Part shown: one piece after another, positions 1 to 8,001 of the stretch | Layout: every line of letters starts with the position of its first letter | Position numbering within the stretch: the stretch's first letter is position 1 | Assembly (NCBI GenBank): GCA_013152695.1 | Contig: JAADFV010000403.1 | Location: 1-14,961, forward strand | Source of the DNA: Chloroflexota bacterium | Lineage (GTDB): Bacteria > Chloroflexota > Anaerolineae > J102 | Length of the DNA stretch: 14,961 bases | Direction of reading: 5' to 3' | Position numbers and translations under genes: made by a program | Notes under the pieces: model-generated | Databases searched by the model: none | The model's input: the letters and a program-made list of their open reading frames with translations, nothing else | What the model was told of the DNA's origin: nothing

Positions 1-157
1 CATCCGTGATGCGATGAACTTGCTGCGACAAGACAAGGACAGCTGGCGCCGTCCTCCGGCCGCAGGCCTGCAGAGCCCGACTTCCAGCTGGCGAGAACCC
101 GCGCCTGCCGGCTCTGTTCTGGTGGTACGCGGATTACTGCCGCTGGTAAAGGGGTAA
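1..157 (+). CDS. Possible 3' end of an unidentified gene (partial)
   Basis: An open frame enters at the left edge (codons begin at position 2) and runs 51 codons to TAA at 155-157. The residues are basic and proline-rich, then hydrophobic, ending in LLPLVKG. It would converge on the next gene and overlap its 3' end by 24 bases. I do not recognise the product. A second plus-strand frame is also open here from about position 10, so the choice of frame is not secure. It was preferred because it stops right where the opposing gene ends. Sequence to the left would settle it. Confidence 0.35.
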   Translation, partial: IRDAMNLLRQDKDSWRRPPAAGLQSPTSSWREPAPAGSVLVVRGLLPLVKG

Positions 158-2935
158 CCACAAGCGGGTATCGGGTGTGGGCGTCGCTGTTGGCAATGGT
201 TGATGGGCAAAATAGATTTGATAGACGTAATTGGCGCTGATCATCATGGCCCACTGATCGTCGGGTTGGGGTGGAGCCCAGCCGGCAGGAGGTATTTCAC
301 GCAAGATGTAGACACCGGGATTGAGGTCGAAAAAGCGGAAATAACCGCTGTTATCGGTCAAGGTTTCAGCGAGTACCTCGCCAATGCTGTTTTCGAGAAT
401 AATGCGAACATCGGCAATACCCGGCTCGTCCTGCAGATGCTGATCGGCATTGAGATCGAAGTAGACCCAACCTTCGACACCGCCTGTGCTGGGCGTAGGA
501 GTAGGCGTGAAGGTGGGTGTAGCTGTGGCGGTCGGGGTCAGCGTGGGTGTGGGAGTGCTGGTCGCGGTAGGAACAGGAGTCGAGGTGGGTGTTGGTGTCA
601 ACGTAGGCGTGGGCGTTGCCGTGGGAATACCTCCCGGGGGATAGTATTCGATTTCTAGAGCCGGGCGATGGTTGACCACGCTGTATTCGCTAGAAGCCAG
701 GTCCCAGCCAACATAATTGCCATAGGGACGGAGGATGACACCATGATTGCTGTTAGGATTGTCGAGCCAGCGTTGCACGAGGGGCGTGATGTGCGCGCTG
801 CCCCAGCCCCAAACCTCTGCCGGTCCCGAAAGGACACCTGTATCCACAGGTAGTTCGGGATGATCGGCAAGACTATCCGCACCCGGCGCGCCCCAGGGAA
901 CACCGTCGTAAGCCTGGTACCAGGTGGCCTGAGCTTCGCTCCAGGGTTTGTAACTGTCGAAAACATTGAAATAAAGACGGGCGGCATTGGACTGGGCCAC
1001 GCCTTTGACAATGAGCTTGGCATCGACGATAAGGCTCCCGGCGGGAATCCGGCTTACGTCGAACTTGATCAGGGTGTTACAGACATCAGAAAAGGCGGGG
1101 CCGCCGTCGCTGCCCGAGGCCCGTAGGCCCAGTGTGGGCAAACTGCCATGAGGAACGGTGCCACTATCAGGCGGATCGATGCAATAGGCACCGATCCAGG
1201 TGTCCTCAACCCCGTAATAGCCGTCAACACCCTCTCGCAGACGCATCTTGAGAGGAGCAGTGCTGGTGCTGGGAATGGGGGTAGGAGTGGCAGTGACGAT
1301 GGGCGGGGGAGTAGGGGTAGGCGGAACGTCGTTGCGAATAACACGCACACGATGGAAGGTATCATCGAAATCGTTGCTGGCGAGATAGAAATCAGAGCCG
1401 CTGAAGTCGCCGCCTCCAGGCAGACGATTACCGAAATAGGCATCGTTCAACTGAAAAGTATAAGTGAGCCAGTTACCGGAATCGGTTTTACGCACAGTTC
1501 CCGCCAATTTTTCCGGAGTGTCGAGGGCATCGTAATAAAGTGACCAGGTGTCTGTTCCCTGATCGAGATAAATGACCTCAACCTGTACATTGGGGCTGGT
1601 TCCCTGATAGAACCAGGCGTCATCGACATCAAAATAGAGGTTGAGATTACCGCTTTTACGGTCAGTGCGACGGGTATAACGCCCCTCTGCCGCTGTCGTG
1701 ACATTCCATTCGGGCACGCTGCGGCCGCCGGGGACCTCATCGTTCTGATAGAGGCCGAAGCTGTAGTTGCCGCGAGGAGGGAACCAATCGCCGGGCAGGG
1801 GTTCGTGCTCACGCAGTGCCACCCACACCGAATCGGTATCGCTGAGTTCGGCACCGAGGTACTTGCGGGCAAATTCGAGATAGACGGCACGCGTGGGGTC
1901 AGTAACCAGGTCTTTGGAAAAGACGAAGTAATCAGCACGAGCATTGAGACCCGCATACACACACCACATCGTAATGCCAGCACTGATCTCGCCCGTGACA
2001 TAATCGACACAACGCTGGGTGGCATAACTTTCCCAGGCCGTGGGCACCTGCCGCCACCAGGTGAAGAAAGGATCCCAGTGCCCCGCCTTGTAGTAAGATT
2101 TGCCGGGATCGTCGACCGTCGTAAAATTGTGGTCAGGGGTCAGTCCGTTGTGCTTGAGACCAATACCGAGATTAGCGGCATAGTCCGTCAGTTCACGACG
2201 CTGACGGATCGAGTTGGATTCAGGATTGTAGATGGGAGCAAACTGGTAGAGTACTGGGGTTTGCTGGAAAGCCGTAGCAAAGTACTCCATGATCTGTTTA
2301 GACGTATCGATCCACAACTGTTCGCTGAGCCCTGCATTCAGGAGACAATCCCAGTCTCCTACATCGGCAGGCTTTGCTTCACCAAAAATGCCGGTACCCA
2401 TCTCAATCCAGGCGATACGGGGATCACCATCATAACGAGCGGCAAAGGCATTGATGTAATCACGGTAGGCGGCGAGAAAGGTAGGATTCCAGTAGCGGGG
2501 AATGGACCAGTTCATGGCGTCACAACGCACGACTGTGGATTCATCTTCCCAAAATAGCCAGCGCGGAGAGCGATTGCCCCCGCAACAGCGACCATCATAA
2601 AGAGAGAAGCCGATACCGGTCGGTTTACCCAGACGTGCCTCTTTTTGCAACCATTCATCTACGACAGTCCAGTCATACACATCACGGGCGATTTCGACAT
2701 CGGCCCAAATGAAGGTCATATTTCCACCCGTCACCTCGGGGTAGATGGCCGGATCGACATGTTCGTTGTCGAGAAAAACGTAGATGCCGGGATAAGGGCC
2801 CTTGGCGTGGGGACTGCTGGTGGGGGTAGGGGTGGCGGCCGGCGCCTGGGAATTGGTGGCAGAGGAGGGAATCAATGCCAGAACGGCGACAAGGAGCAGT
2901 ATGGGTAATAGGAGTCGTTTACGAGGAATATGCAT
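134..2935 (-). CDS. Secreted multidomain glycosidase-like protein (TIM-barrel, DNRLRE, SdrD_B-type domains)
   Basis: The 933-residue product starts with a signal peptide (basic n-region, hydrophobic core about 8-22) and a short Thr-Pro linker (31-43). Residues 45-360 look like a clan-A glycoside hydrolase barrel of the GH42/DUF4832 kind: barrel-like strands, many aromatics, and E178 and E186 in the segment WIEMGTGIFGE as acid/base candidates. Residues 370-535 look like a beta-sandwich. After a second linker, 562-765 matches the DNRLRE domain (LIKFDVSRIP, then W-rich strands, ITPLVQRWLDNP, GVILRP). A long TP-repeat linker (770-816) leads to an SdrD_B/Cna_B-type domain (817-880; GWVYFDLNAD, then GYFRFFDLNPGVY). 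The tail is TPTPDTRLWLPLYQRQ. Start ATG 2935-2933 fits the signal peptide, but no clear Shine-Dalgarno precedes it. The enzyme family and substrate cannot be fixed from sequence reading. It is probably exported and held on or near the cell surface. Confidence 0.85.
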   Translation of the reverse strand: MHIPRKRLLLPILLLVAVLALIPSSATNSQAPAATPTPTSSPHAKGPYPGIYVFLDNEHVDPAIYPEVTGGNMTFIWADVEIARDVYDWTVVDEWLQKEARLGKPTGIGFSLYDGRCCGGNRSPRWLFWEDESTVVRCDAMNWSIPRYWNPTFLAAYRDYINAFAARYDGDPRIAWIEMGTGIFGEAKPADVGDWDCLLNAGLSEQLWIDTSKQIMEYFATAFQQTPVLYQFAPIYNPESNSIRQRRELTDYAANLGIGLKHNGLTPDHNFTTVDDPGKSYYKAGHWDPFFTWWRQVPTAWESYATQRCVDYVTGEISAGITMWCVYAGLNARADYFVFSKDLVTDPTRAVYLEFARKYLGAELSDTDSVWVALREHEPLPGDWFPPRGNYSFGLYQNDEVPGGRSVPEWNVTTAAEGRYTRRTDRKSGNLNLYFDVDDAWFYQGTSPNVQVEVIYLDQGTDTWSLYYDALDTPEKLAGTVRKTDSGNWLTYTFQLNDAYFGNRLPGGGDFSGSDFYLASNDFDDTFHRVRVIRNDVPPTPTPPPIVTATPTPIPSTSTAPLKMRLREGVDGYYGVEDTWIGAYCIDPPDSGTVPHGSLPTLGLRASGSDGGPAFSDVCNTLIKFDVSRIPAGSLIVDAKLIVKGVAQSNAARLYFNVFDSYKPWSEAQATWYQAYDGVPWGAPGADSLADHPELPVDTGVLSGPAEVWGWGSAHITPLVQRWLDNPNSNHGVILRPYGNYVGWDLASSEYSVVNHRPALEIEYYPPGGIPTATPTPTLTPTPTSTPVPTATSTPTPTLTPTATATPTFTPTPTPSTGGVEGWVYFDLNADQHLQDEPGIADVRIILENSIGEVLAETLTDNSGYFRFFDLNPGVYILREIPPAGWAPPQPDDQWAMMISANYVYQIYFAHQPLPTATPTPDTRLWLPLYQRQ
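488..645 (-). repeat. Thr-Pro codon repeat (coding linker)
   Basis: This is a short-period repeat inside the secreted glycosidase-like gene. It alternates Thr and Pro codons with Ser, Ala and Val variation and encodes the linker at about residues 770-816. Such linkers are extended spacers in exported proteins. The DNA is prone to slippage and to assembly error, so its exact length should be treated with care. Confidence 0.8.
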
Positions 2936-3286
2936 GGAATATCGTGGAGAAGCTTTGGTGAATCGAATGTTTGGCGCCTAAATCGGGCCTGAAGCTGGTG
3001 TAGAACAAGGGTAAACTTGGTTACGGTAAGGATTTCCTTAACCGCTCCCCTGCTTAGGCGGTGGTGATACTCACTCACTATGACGCTCAGTCATAGGTTA
3101 GGCGTGCGGGTGAGTTTACAGGCTAATGCCGCTGGCGTCAAGCCACGGCAGCTCTCTCGTGTCTACGATCGGGTCAGAAAAGGGTCGTGTAGTTGTCAGG
3201 GTCTGGTCGGGGAACCACCCTGACTTTGTTGTATAATGCCAGTATCAGCACCGATTTTCCCTTGTTGTCATTTTCGGGAGGCACTC
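2936..3286. other. Divergent intergenic region with several inverted repeats
   Basis: There is no credible gene in this stretch between the minus-strand secreted-protein gene and the plus-strand NfeD operon. It holds four inverted repeats: TAAGGA/TCCTTA at 3027-3040; CTATGAC/GTCATAG at 3078-3096, nested inside ACTCAC/GTGAGT at 3069-3115; and GTCAGGGT/ACCCTGAC at 3195-3224. A -10 box follows at 3232-3237. The region therefore probably carries the control elements of both divergent units. Confidence 0.7.
3195..3237 (+). promoter_or_regulatory. Promoter -10 box with overlapping operator-like inverted repeat
   Basis: A perfect TATAAT lies at 3232-3237, 49 bases before the NfeD start. No good -35 exists at the usual spacing. 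Instead a perfect 8-bp inverted repeat (GTCAGGGT 3195-3202, ACCCTGAC 3217-3224) covers the -35 zone. A second pairing, GGT/ACC, lies inside it. This suggests an activator- or repressor-controlled promoter. The repeat is followed by a T-rich run and could instead be a terminator, but no plus-strand gene lies upstream to be terminated. Confidence 0.5.
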
Positions 3287-3730
3287 ATGCTCGATATCAG
3301 TATTCTCCGCTGGGGCTGGCTCATTGTTGCTATGATTTTCTTCCTGGCCGAAGTTTTCACGGCGGGTTTTGTCCTGGCAGCCTTCGGCGTAGGCGCAGTC
3401 GCCGCCTCGTTGTTGGCCTTTTTGGGCTTTGGCATCGAGTGGCAGATGGTGACGTTTATCGTGGTTTCTGCCCTGTCCATCTTCTATTCGCGACGTTTCG
3501 CCGATCGTGTTACCGGCCCCCAAGCAGAGGGAGTTGGCGTCGATAGAGTGCTGGGAAAGCAGGCAGTCGTGCTCGAGACGATTGATCCCTTGCATGCCAG
3601 GGGGAGGGTACGCGTCGAACGCGAAGAATGGCGCGCCGAGTCTCTCAATAAAGAAGTCATTCCCGTCGACTCGCTTGTCGAAGTTGTACGAGTCGAGGGC
3701 ACCCGCCTGATCGTCAAAAAAGTTGATTAA
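3287..3730 (+). CDS. NfeD-family membrane protein
   Basis: This 147-residue protein has hydrophobic membrane segments over about 8-30, 33-50 and 52-68, followed by a small OB-fold domain at about 84-147 (pattern VLGKQAVVLE, then GRVRVEREEWRAES, then VEVVRVEGTRLIV). That is the short NfeD type, whose members work with a stomatin/SPFH partner at the membrane, often in a membrane-quality or protease-associated role. The ATG at 3287 is chosen over an in-frame ATG at 3236 because GGGAGG at 3276-3281 sits five bases before it and translation from there begins directly with the first membrane helix. The SPFH partner gene follows 30 bases downstream, the usual pairing. TATAAT at 3232-3237 is the likely promoter. 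Confidence 0.9.
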   Translation: MLDISILRWGWLIVAMIFFLAEVFTAGFVLAAFGVGAVAASLLAFLGFGIEWQMVTFIVVSALSIFYSRRFADRVTGPQAEGVGVDRVLGKQAVVLETIDPLHARGRVRVEREEWRAESLNKEVIPVDSLVEVVRVEGTRLIVKKVD

Positions 3731-3760
3731 TTTCTTTCTCTTTCCCCACGGAGGTTTGTC

Positions 3761-4645
3761 ATGGGAACCCTATTATTCTTGTTCTTTGTGGTCGTTTTTG
3801 TCTTTGCAGTGGGAACGCTCTCCATTCGCATTGTTTCACCCTACCAGAAGGGCGTCATCGAACGCCTGGGGCGCTATTCCCACACGGCGCAACCTGGCCT
3901 CACACTCATCATTCCCTTCCTCGATCGTATGCGCAAAGTAGACATGCGCGAACAGGTGGTGGATGTTCCGCCACAGGAAGTGATCACCAAAGACAATGTT
4001 GTTGTCACCGTCGACGCCATTGTTTTCTACGAGGCCACCGATCCCGTGAAACTGGTTTACAATGTGGCCAATTTCTTCGATGCTGCCACCAAACTGGCCC
4101 AAACCAACCTGCGTAATGTCGTGGGCGAGATGGAATTGGATCAGGCTCTGACCTCGCGGGATGTGATCAATACCAAGCTGCGTGAAGTCCTGGATGATGC
4201 CACCGACAAATGGGGGGTGCGCGTTGTCCGGGTGGAGATCAAACGCATCGATCCTCCCAATGATGTGACCCAGGCCATGCACCGCCAAATGAAGGCCGAG
4301 CGCGAGAAGCGCGCCAACATCCTCGAAGCAGAGGGTATGCGACAGGCCGCCATCTTGGAAGCCGAGGGTAAGGCCGAAGCTGTGCGCAAAGTCGCCGATG
4401 CGGAACGCTTCCGCCTCGAGACGGAAGCACTGGGCCAGGGTCGTGCTATCACGACCGTATTCAAGGCAATCATAGATGCGAAACCCGATGACAAGTTGAT
4501 CGCCATCCAGTATCTCGAAGCCCTGAAAGTTGTTGCCAATGGCCAGGCCTCCAAGGTATTTCTCCCCTACGAAGCATCGGCCGTCATGGGCGCCCTCGGC
4601 GGCGTCAAAGAGCTCTTTACCGATACGGAGACTGCCGAAAAGTAA
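3761..4645 (+). CDS. SPFH/band-7 (stomatin-like) membrane protein
   Basis: This 294-residue protein has one N-terminal membrane segment (about 3-24), then the SPFH core: [16 protein letters not shown] at 25-39, [20 protein letters not shown] at 54-73 and [15 protein letters not shown] at 76-90. A long charged coiled coil (about 170-230, rich in Glu, Arg and Ala, with repeated EAEG units) precedes a tail that includes [15 protein letters not shown]. Length and order match the bacterial stomatin/QmcA group, which forms oligomers on the inner membrane and partners NfeD proteins. GGAGG at 3750-3754 lies six bases before the ATG. It is cotranscribed with the upstream NfeD gene and ends in a strong terminator. 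Its exact cellular function in this lineage is not known. Confidence 0.93.
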   Translation: MGTLLFLFFVVVFVFAVGTLSIRIVSPYQKGVIERLGRYSHTAQPGLTLIIPFLDRMRKVDMREQVVDVPPQEVITKDNVVVTVDAIVFYEATDPVKLVYNVANFFDAATKLAQTNLRNVVGEMELDQALTSRDVINTKLREVLDDATDKWGVRVVRVEIKRIDPPNDVTQAMHRQMKAEREKRANILEAEGMRQAAILEAEGKAEAVRKVADAERFRLETEALGQGRAITTVFKAIIDAKPDDKLIAIQYLEALKVVANGQASKVFLPYEASAVMGALGGVKELFTDTETAEK

Positions 4646-4653
4646 TCCGAACT

Positions 4654-4700
4654 GGTACGCGGGGCAGAACATGCGCCCCGCGTACCTTTTTGTTTTGTCT
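4654..4700 (+). terminator. Rho-independent terminator of the NfeD/SPFH operon
   Basis: A perfect 12-bp stem (4654-4665 with 4675-4686) and 9-base loop start nine bases after the SPFH stop codon. They are followed at once by TTTTTGTTTTG. The opposing apgM gene ends at 4699, inside the T-rich tail. Read on the minus strand, the same stem is not followed by T residues, so it probably terminates the plus-strand transcript only. Confidence 0.95.
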
Positions 4701-5925
4701 AAGCGCCATAGCGTGTAAGGCGCCCGGCATGCCCCATGGCCAGGGGCACAAGCTGGGTGGCATGGAAACGGCCGAGAGCTCCGCTCTCGCTGGCCCGTTC
4801 GCCAAAAGAGGTGACGAGATCGGGCATGACATCGGCGCCCCAAATCAGGGTGGGGACAGGATGCTGGGAGTGGTTACGAAGTTTGGCGGGGGTGCTGTGA
4901 TCACCGGTGACAATAACAACGGTAGGATCGAGGGCAAGAAGGTCGGGAATGACCTGATCGACAGCCTCGATCTCGTGCACCTTGGCGGCAAAATTGCCAT
5001 CTTCGCCGTAACTATCGGTTTTTTTGATGTGGATGAAGAAGAAATCGTAGTCGTGCCAGACCTGCTTCAGAGCCGCGATCTCATGATGAGGACGATCGCC
5101 CTCGAAGGAAATGACTTCCATTCCCACCAGGCGGGCAACCCCCTTGTACATGGGATATACGGCAATGGCGGCGGCGCGCATCTTGAAAATATCTGAAAAT
5201 TGCGGCAGGCCGGGGGCTTTGGCGATTCCTCGTAGATTGAGGGAATTGGCGCGAGGCTCATCGGCGAGGACGGCTCGGGCTTGTGCCACCCATTTGTTGA
5301 CCAGGGCGGCCGTGTGCGCGCCCTCGGCTGTACCACTTTCATCCTCTACCGGCAGAGGCGGCTTGCCTGTCATCAGAGGATCGGTTTCGGTTAATTCGCC
5401 GCCCAAGCCTTCCCCACGGATCACGAGGACGAAGCGGTGTTCTTTGACCGGTTTGACGAAGATTTCATAACCATCCTCGGCGAGGCTGGTGTTGGTCTGG
5501 AGTTTTTCGCAAAGACGGACACATTCTTCGGTGGGAATACGACCGGCACGGCGATCGGTGATCAAACCATTCTCATCGACGGTAGCGAAATTGCCACGGG
5601 CAGCAAGATCGTTGGGACCAAGTTCAAAGCCGATGCCCAAGGCCTCGAGCACGCCTCGCCCGATGTCGAATTGCACGGGATCGTAGCTAAAGAGACTGAG
5701 GTGCGCGGGGCCAGAGCCTGGGGTAATGCCCGGGCGCACGGGAATAGAACGGCCGCTCACACCCTCGGCAGCCAGGCGATCCAGGTGGGGTGTGACCGCG
5801 GTTTCCAGCTCGGTCGATCCCCCAGCCTCCATGGGAAGCCCCCCCAAACCATCCATAACCAATAAGACAATTTTGCTCTTATTTTTTTGAGCTAAGTGTT
5901 TGTAAACATCATGATCTGTTATCAT
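4699..5925 (-). CDS. apgM: 2,3-bisphosphoglycerate-independent phosphoglycerate mutase, archaeal type (ApgM)
   Basis: This 408-residue protein converts 3-phosphoglycerate and 2-phosphoglycerate in the cytosol during glycolysis and gluconeogenesis, using two metal ions. Motifs of the alkaline-phosphatase superfamily are complete: LLVMDGLGG (D25), the catalytic-serine segment TPGSGPAHLS (about 69-77), IKKTDSYGEDGN (D304), the KVHEIE histidine (H317), VTGDHSTP (D342, H343) and H355 in NHSQHPVP. Its size fits the ApgM branch, not the longer GpmI enzymes. The start is ATG 5925-5923, with GGAGG eight bases upstream. A TTG five codons earlier is in frame but forms part of that ribosome site. It lies downstream of the ABC ATPase gene on the same strand, separated by 95 bases that contain a strong hairpin. 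Confidence 0.95.
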   Translation of the reverse strand: MITDHDVYKHLAQKNKSKIVLLVMDGLGGLPMEAGGSTELETAVTPHLDRLAAEGVSGRSIPVRPGITPGSGPAHLSLFSYDPVQFDIGRGVLEALGIGFELGPNDLAARGNFATVDENGLITDRRAGRIPTEECVRLCEKLQTNTSLAEDGYEIFVKPVKEHRFVLVIRGEGLGGELTETDPLMTGKPPLPVEDESGTAEGAHTAALVNKWVAQARAVLADEPRANSLNLRGIAKAPGLPQFSDIFKMRAAAIAVYPMYKGVARLVGMEVISFEGDRPHHEIAALKQVWHDYDFFFIHIKKTDSYGEDGNFAAKVHEIEAVDQVIPDLLALDPTVVIVTGDHSTPAKLRNHSQHPVPTLIWGADVMPDLVTSFGERASESGALGRFHATQLVPLAMGHAGRLTRYGA

Positions 5926-5946
5926 TTTTTGTTCCTCCAAAGCATA

Positions 5947-5976
5947 GGGGGATGGACTATGATGTGTCCATCCCCC
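5947..5976 (-). terminator. Intercistronic hairpin between the ABC ATPase and apgM
   Basis: A perfect 11-bp stem (GGGGGATGGAC at 5947-5957 with its complement at 5966-5976) and an 8-base loop stand eight bases before the apgM ribosome-binding site. On the minus strand the stem is followed by only a few T residues. It may be a weak terminator of the ATPase transcript, a processing or stability element, or a device that limits apgM read-through. The stem is certain; its role is inferred. Confidence 0.65.
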
Positions 5977-6020
5977 CTGATGTTTTTCACGTAAAGTGAG
6001 CCTGTAGTGGCCGCAGGCCG

Positions 6021-7127
6021 TTAGATGATGGCGAGCTCGGTTTTCGGATCGAATATATGCATGTTGGCCATGTTGATATTGAATTCGATGGGAGCGCCGG
6101 GCACAGCCTTTGTACGCGGATCGACGCGAGCAATGAACTGTTTGCCACCCGTCAAACCGTAGATGAAGATTTCATTACCCATGAGCTCGGTGACATCGAT
6201 ATCCGCCTGAAGGCGAGCAGGGATCACACCCGGAGGCGTGAAGTCGGCGGAGTGAATATCTTCGGGACGAATGCCGAAAATGACCTGCTGTCCTTTGTAT
6301 TTTCGCAAGGCCTCGACTTTGTCTTGAGGAATCTCCAGGCGGAAGGAACCACCATCGACAAACATCTTGCCGCTATCCGGTTGTTCGACCAGGGTAACAT
6401 CGAAGAAGTTCATGCTAGGACTGCCGATAAAACCTGCCACAAATACGTTACCGGGATGATCGTACAACGTCTGGGGGGTGTCCACCTGTTGAAGAATACC
6501 GTCTTTGAGGACGGCGATACGCGAAGCCATGGTCATAGCTTCGACCTGATCGTGCGTCACATAAATGAAGGTGGTCCCCAGTTGCTGGTGTAGACGGGAG
6601 ATGTTGGCACGCGTCTCGACACGCAACTTAGCATCGAGGTTGGAAAGAGGCTCGTCGAGAAGGAAGACCTGGGGGTTCCGGACGATGGCACGCCCTACCG
6701 CCACACGCTGCCGTTGGCCACCAGAGAGCGCCTTCGGCTTGCGGTCCAGCAATTCAGAGATACCGAGAAGTTCGGCTGCTTCTTTGACTTTCTTATCGAT
6801 TTCTGCCTTGGGCACTTTGCGTAATTTCAGACCAAACGCCATGTTGTCGTAAACGCTCATGTGCGGATACAAGGCGTAAGATTGAAACACCATGGCGATA
6901 TCGCGGTCTTTTGGCGGCACATCATTGACAATACGATCACCAATACGAATAACGCCTTCGGTGATTTCCTCGAGCCCGGCTAACAACCGTAATGAGGTTG
7001 ATTTACCACAACCAGAAGGCCCGACGAAAACCATAAATTCTTTGTCCTTGACCTCCAGAGTCAGATCATTGACTGCGGTGACGTCACCCCAGCGCTTGTA
7101 CACGTGTTCGTAGGTAACACTGGCCAT
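6021..7127 (-). CDS. ABC transporter ATP-binding protein, MalK/UgpC/MsmK type
   Basis: This 368-residue cytosolic ATPase belongs to the group that powers carbohydrate uptake. Visible motifs are Walker A GPSGCGKST (36-44), the Q-loop MVFQSYALYPH (79-89), signature LSGGQRQR (134-141), Walker B VFLLDEP (154-160) and the switch histidine in VTHDQ (H192). A C-terminal OB/TOBE regulatory region (about 235-368) is present, with FIGSPSMN near 235 and GIRPEDIH near 285. Start ATG 7127-7125 has AGGAG eight bases upstream. No permease or binding-protein gene is nearby, as expected for a shared ATPase serving several sugar importers. Substrate cannot be assigned. The gene has its own promoter and a leader of about 340 nt. 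Confidence 0.95.
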   Translation of the reverse strand: MASVTYEHVYKRWGDVTAVNDLTLEVKDKEFMVFVGPSGCGKSTSLRLLAGLEEITEGVIRIGDRIVNDVPPKDRDIAMVFQSYALYPHMSVYDNMAFGLKLRKVPKAEIDKKVKEAAELLGISELLDRKPKALSGGQRQRVAVGRAIVRNPQVFLLDEPLSNLDAKLRVETRANISRLHQQLGTTFIYVTHDQVEAMTMASRIAVLKDGILQQVDTPQTLYDHPGNVFVAGFIGSPSMNFFDVTLVEQPDSGKMFVDGGSFRLEIPQDKVEALRKYKGQQVIFGIRPEDIHSADFTPPGVIPARLQADIDVTELMGNEIFIYGLTGGKQFIARVDPRTKAVPGAPIEFNINMANMHIFDPKTELAII

Positions 7128-7471
7128 GAATAGTACTCCTTAGTAGTAAGGTAGATGCATCGCTTATCAGCAGAACTGTTCGGTCGCACGGACGAGGGTT
7201 GGATGCCGGAGTGCAGGGTTACTAGCTCTGACACTACCGTGGCCTTTGCATCCCTAACAATCTCGCCTGCGGGCATTACCGCCAAAACCGTCTGACAAGC
7301 CACGCAGATGAAGTTAAGCAGATTATGGGTTCGGGCGTAGAAAACAGAAACATCGGATTACGACGTGAACAGCACCGCCCGAAACAATGCCTGTTCCCCA
7401 AGACTGAATTATTCGGTCAATAGGCATCCTCCTGTTAACTAAAATAGTTGCTAAGATCGGTGACGTGAAAA

Positions 7472-7500
7472 ATTATAGCTTCATTGCCCAGAATGGGCAA
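7472..7500 (-). promoter_or_regulatory. Sigma-70-type promoter for the ABC ATPase, with an operator-like inverted repeat
   Basis: Read on the minus strand, TTGCCC (7500-7495) and a perfect TATAAT (7477-7472) are 17 bases apart. A perfect inverted repeat, TTGCCCA (7484-7490) and TGGGCAA (7494-7500), covers the -35 element and part of the spacer. A repressor bound there would block transcription, as with sugar-responsive regulators of such ATPases. The predicted start site near 7465 gives a leader of about 340 nt. Confidence 0.6.
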
Positions 7501-7784
7501 ATCACCTGGAAGCGCATTCTGCCTTAGCAAACAGGCGGACAAGGCAGATTCGTCTTTGCGGGCGAGCAATTCCCCAAAAATACCTTGTCAGATAGCGCCT
7601 CCGTCCTGAAGCAATAGCCGCGGCAAGGACGTACCCTCTGCGGAATTCCTCACCCTGCGGATATTCCCTGCTGTAATGCTTCTGGGGGAATTGGAGAATA
7701 CTGCCTGGCTGGTGGGGCGTTTCAATTTAGGGGCAAATTATTACCGAAGGGAATTCGGTTGCGAGATGGGTTGCCCCCCTCTAA

Positions 7785-7813
7785 CCTCCCCCCGAGCAAG
7801 CTCAGGGGGGAGG
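7785..7813. repeat. G/C-rich extragenic palindrome
   Basis: CCTCCCCCC GAGC at 7785-7797 pairs with GCTC A GGGGGGAGG at 7800-7813, leaving one bulged A and a two-base loop. Very tight hairpins of this kind occur as dispersed extragenic elements in many genomes. Whether this is a multicopy family here cannot be told from one copy. Confidence 0.6.
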
Positions 7814-7972
7814 CAATCCTGGGTTGTATGAAATTTCTGTTTTGTAGAGTAAGAACACCCTTCCCTGAAACCAAGCGTAGTAAGGATCGGGGGAAGCCAT
7901 GGGGAGAGAAAAACGTCGACACAGGTCGCCAGCCTGCCCCCATTTTGAACCGCACCCCGGTTAATAGGCGAA

Positions 7973-8001
7973 TTGACAAAGGCCAGTTTATCTGCTAAAA
8001 A
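7973..8001 (+). promoter_or_regulatory. Possible promoter upstream of the first secreted-protein gene
   Basis: A perfect TTGACA (7973-7978) is followed after 17 bases by TAAAAA (7996-8001, four of six bases matching). It would give a leader of about 300 nt before the gene at 8310. A nearer candidate is TATAGT at 8267-8272, which has no matching -35. Confidence 0.35.

Noticed and set aside
3836..4843. Long minus-strand frame opposite the SPFH gene
   Set aside because: It is antisense to a well-supported gene with clear family motifs and crosses the terminator stem; this is a codon-bias shadow.
7128..7465. Known riboswitch in the ATPase leader
   Set aside because: I could not match any conserved riboswitch core; only the leader length is notable.
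7722..7998. Overlapping open frames on both strands around the G/C palindrome
   Set aside because: Both are translations of the palindrome and its surroundings, with no ribosome site and no recognisable domain.
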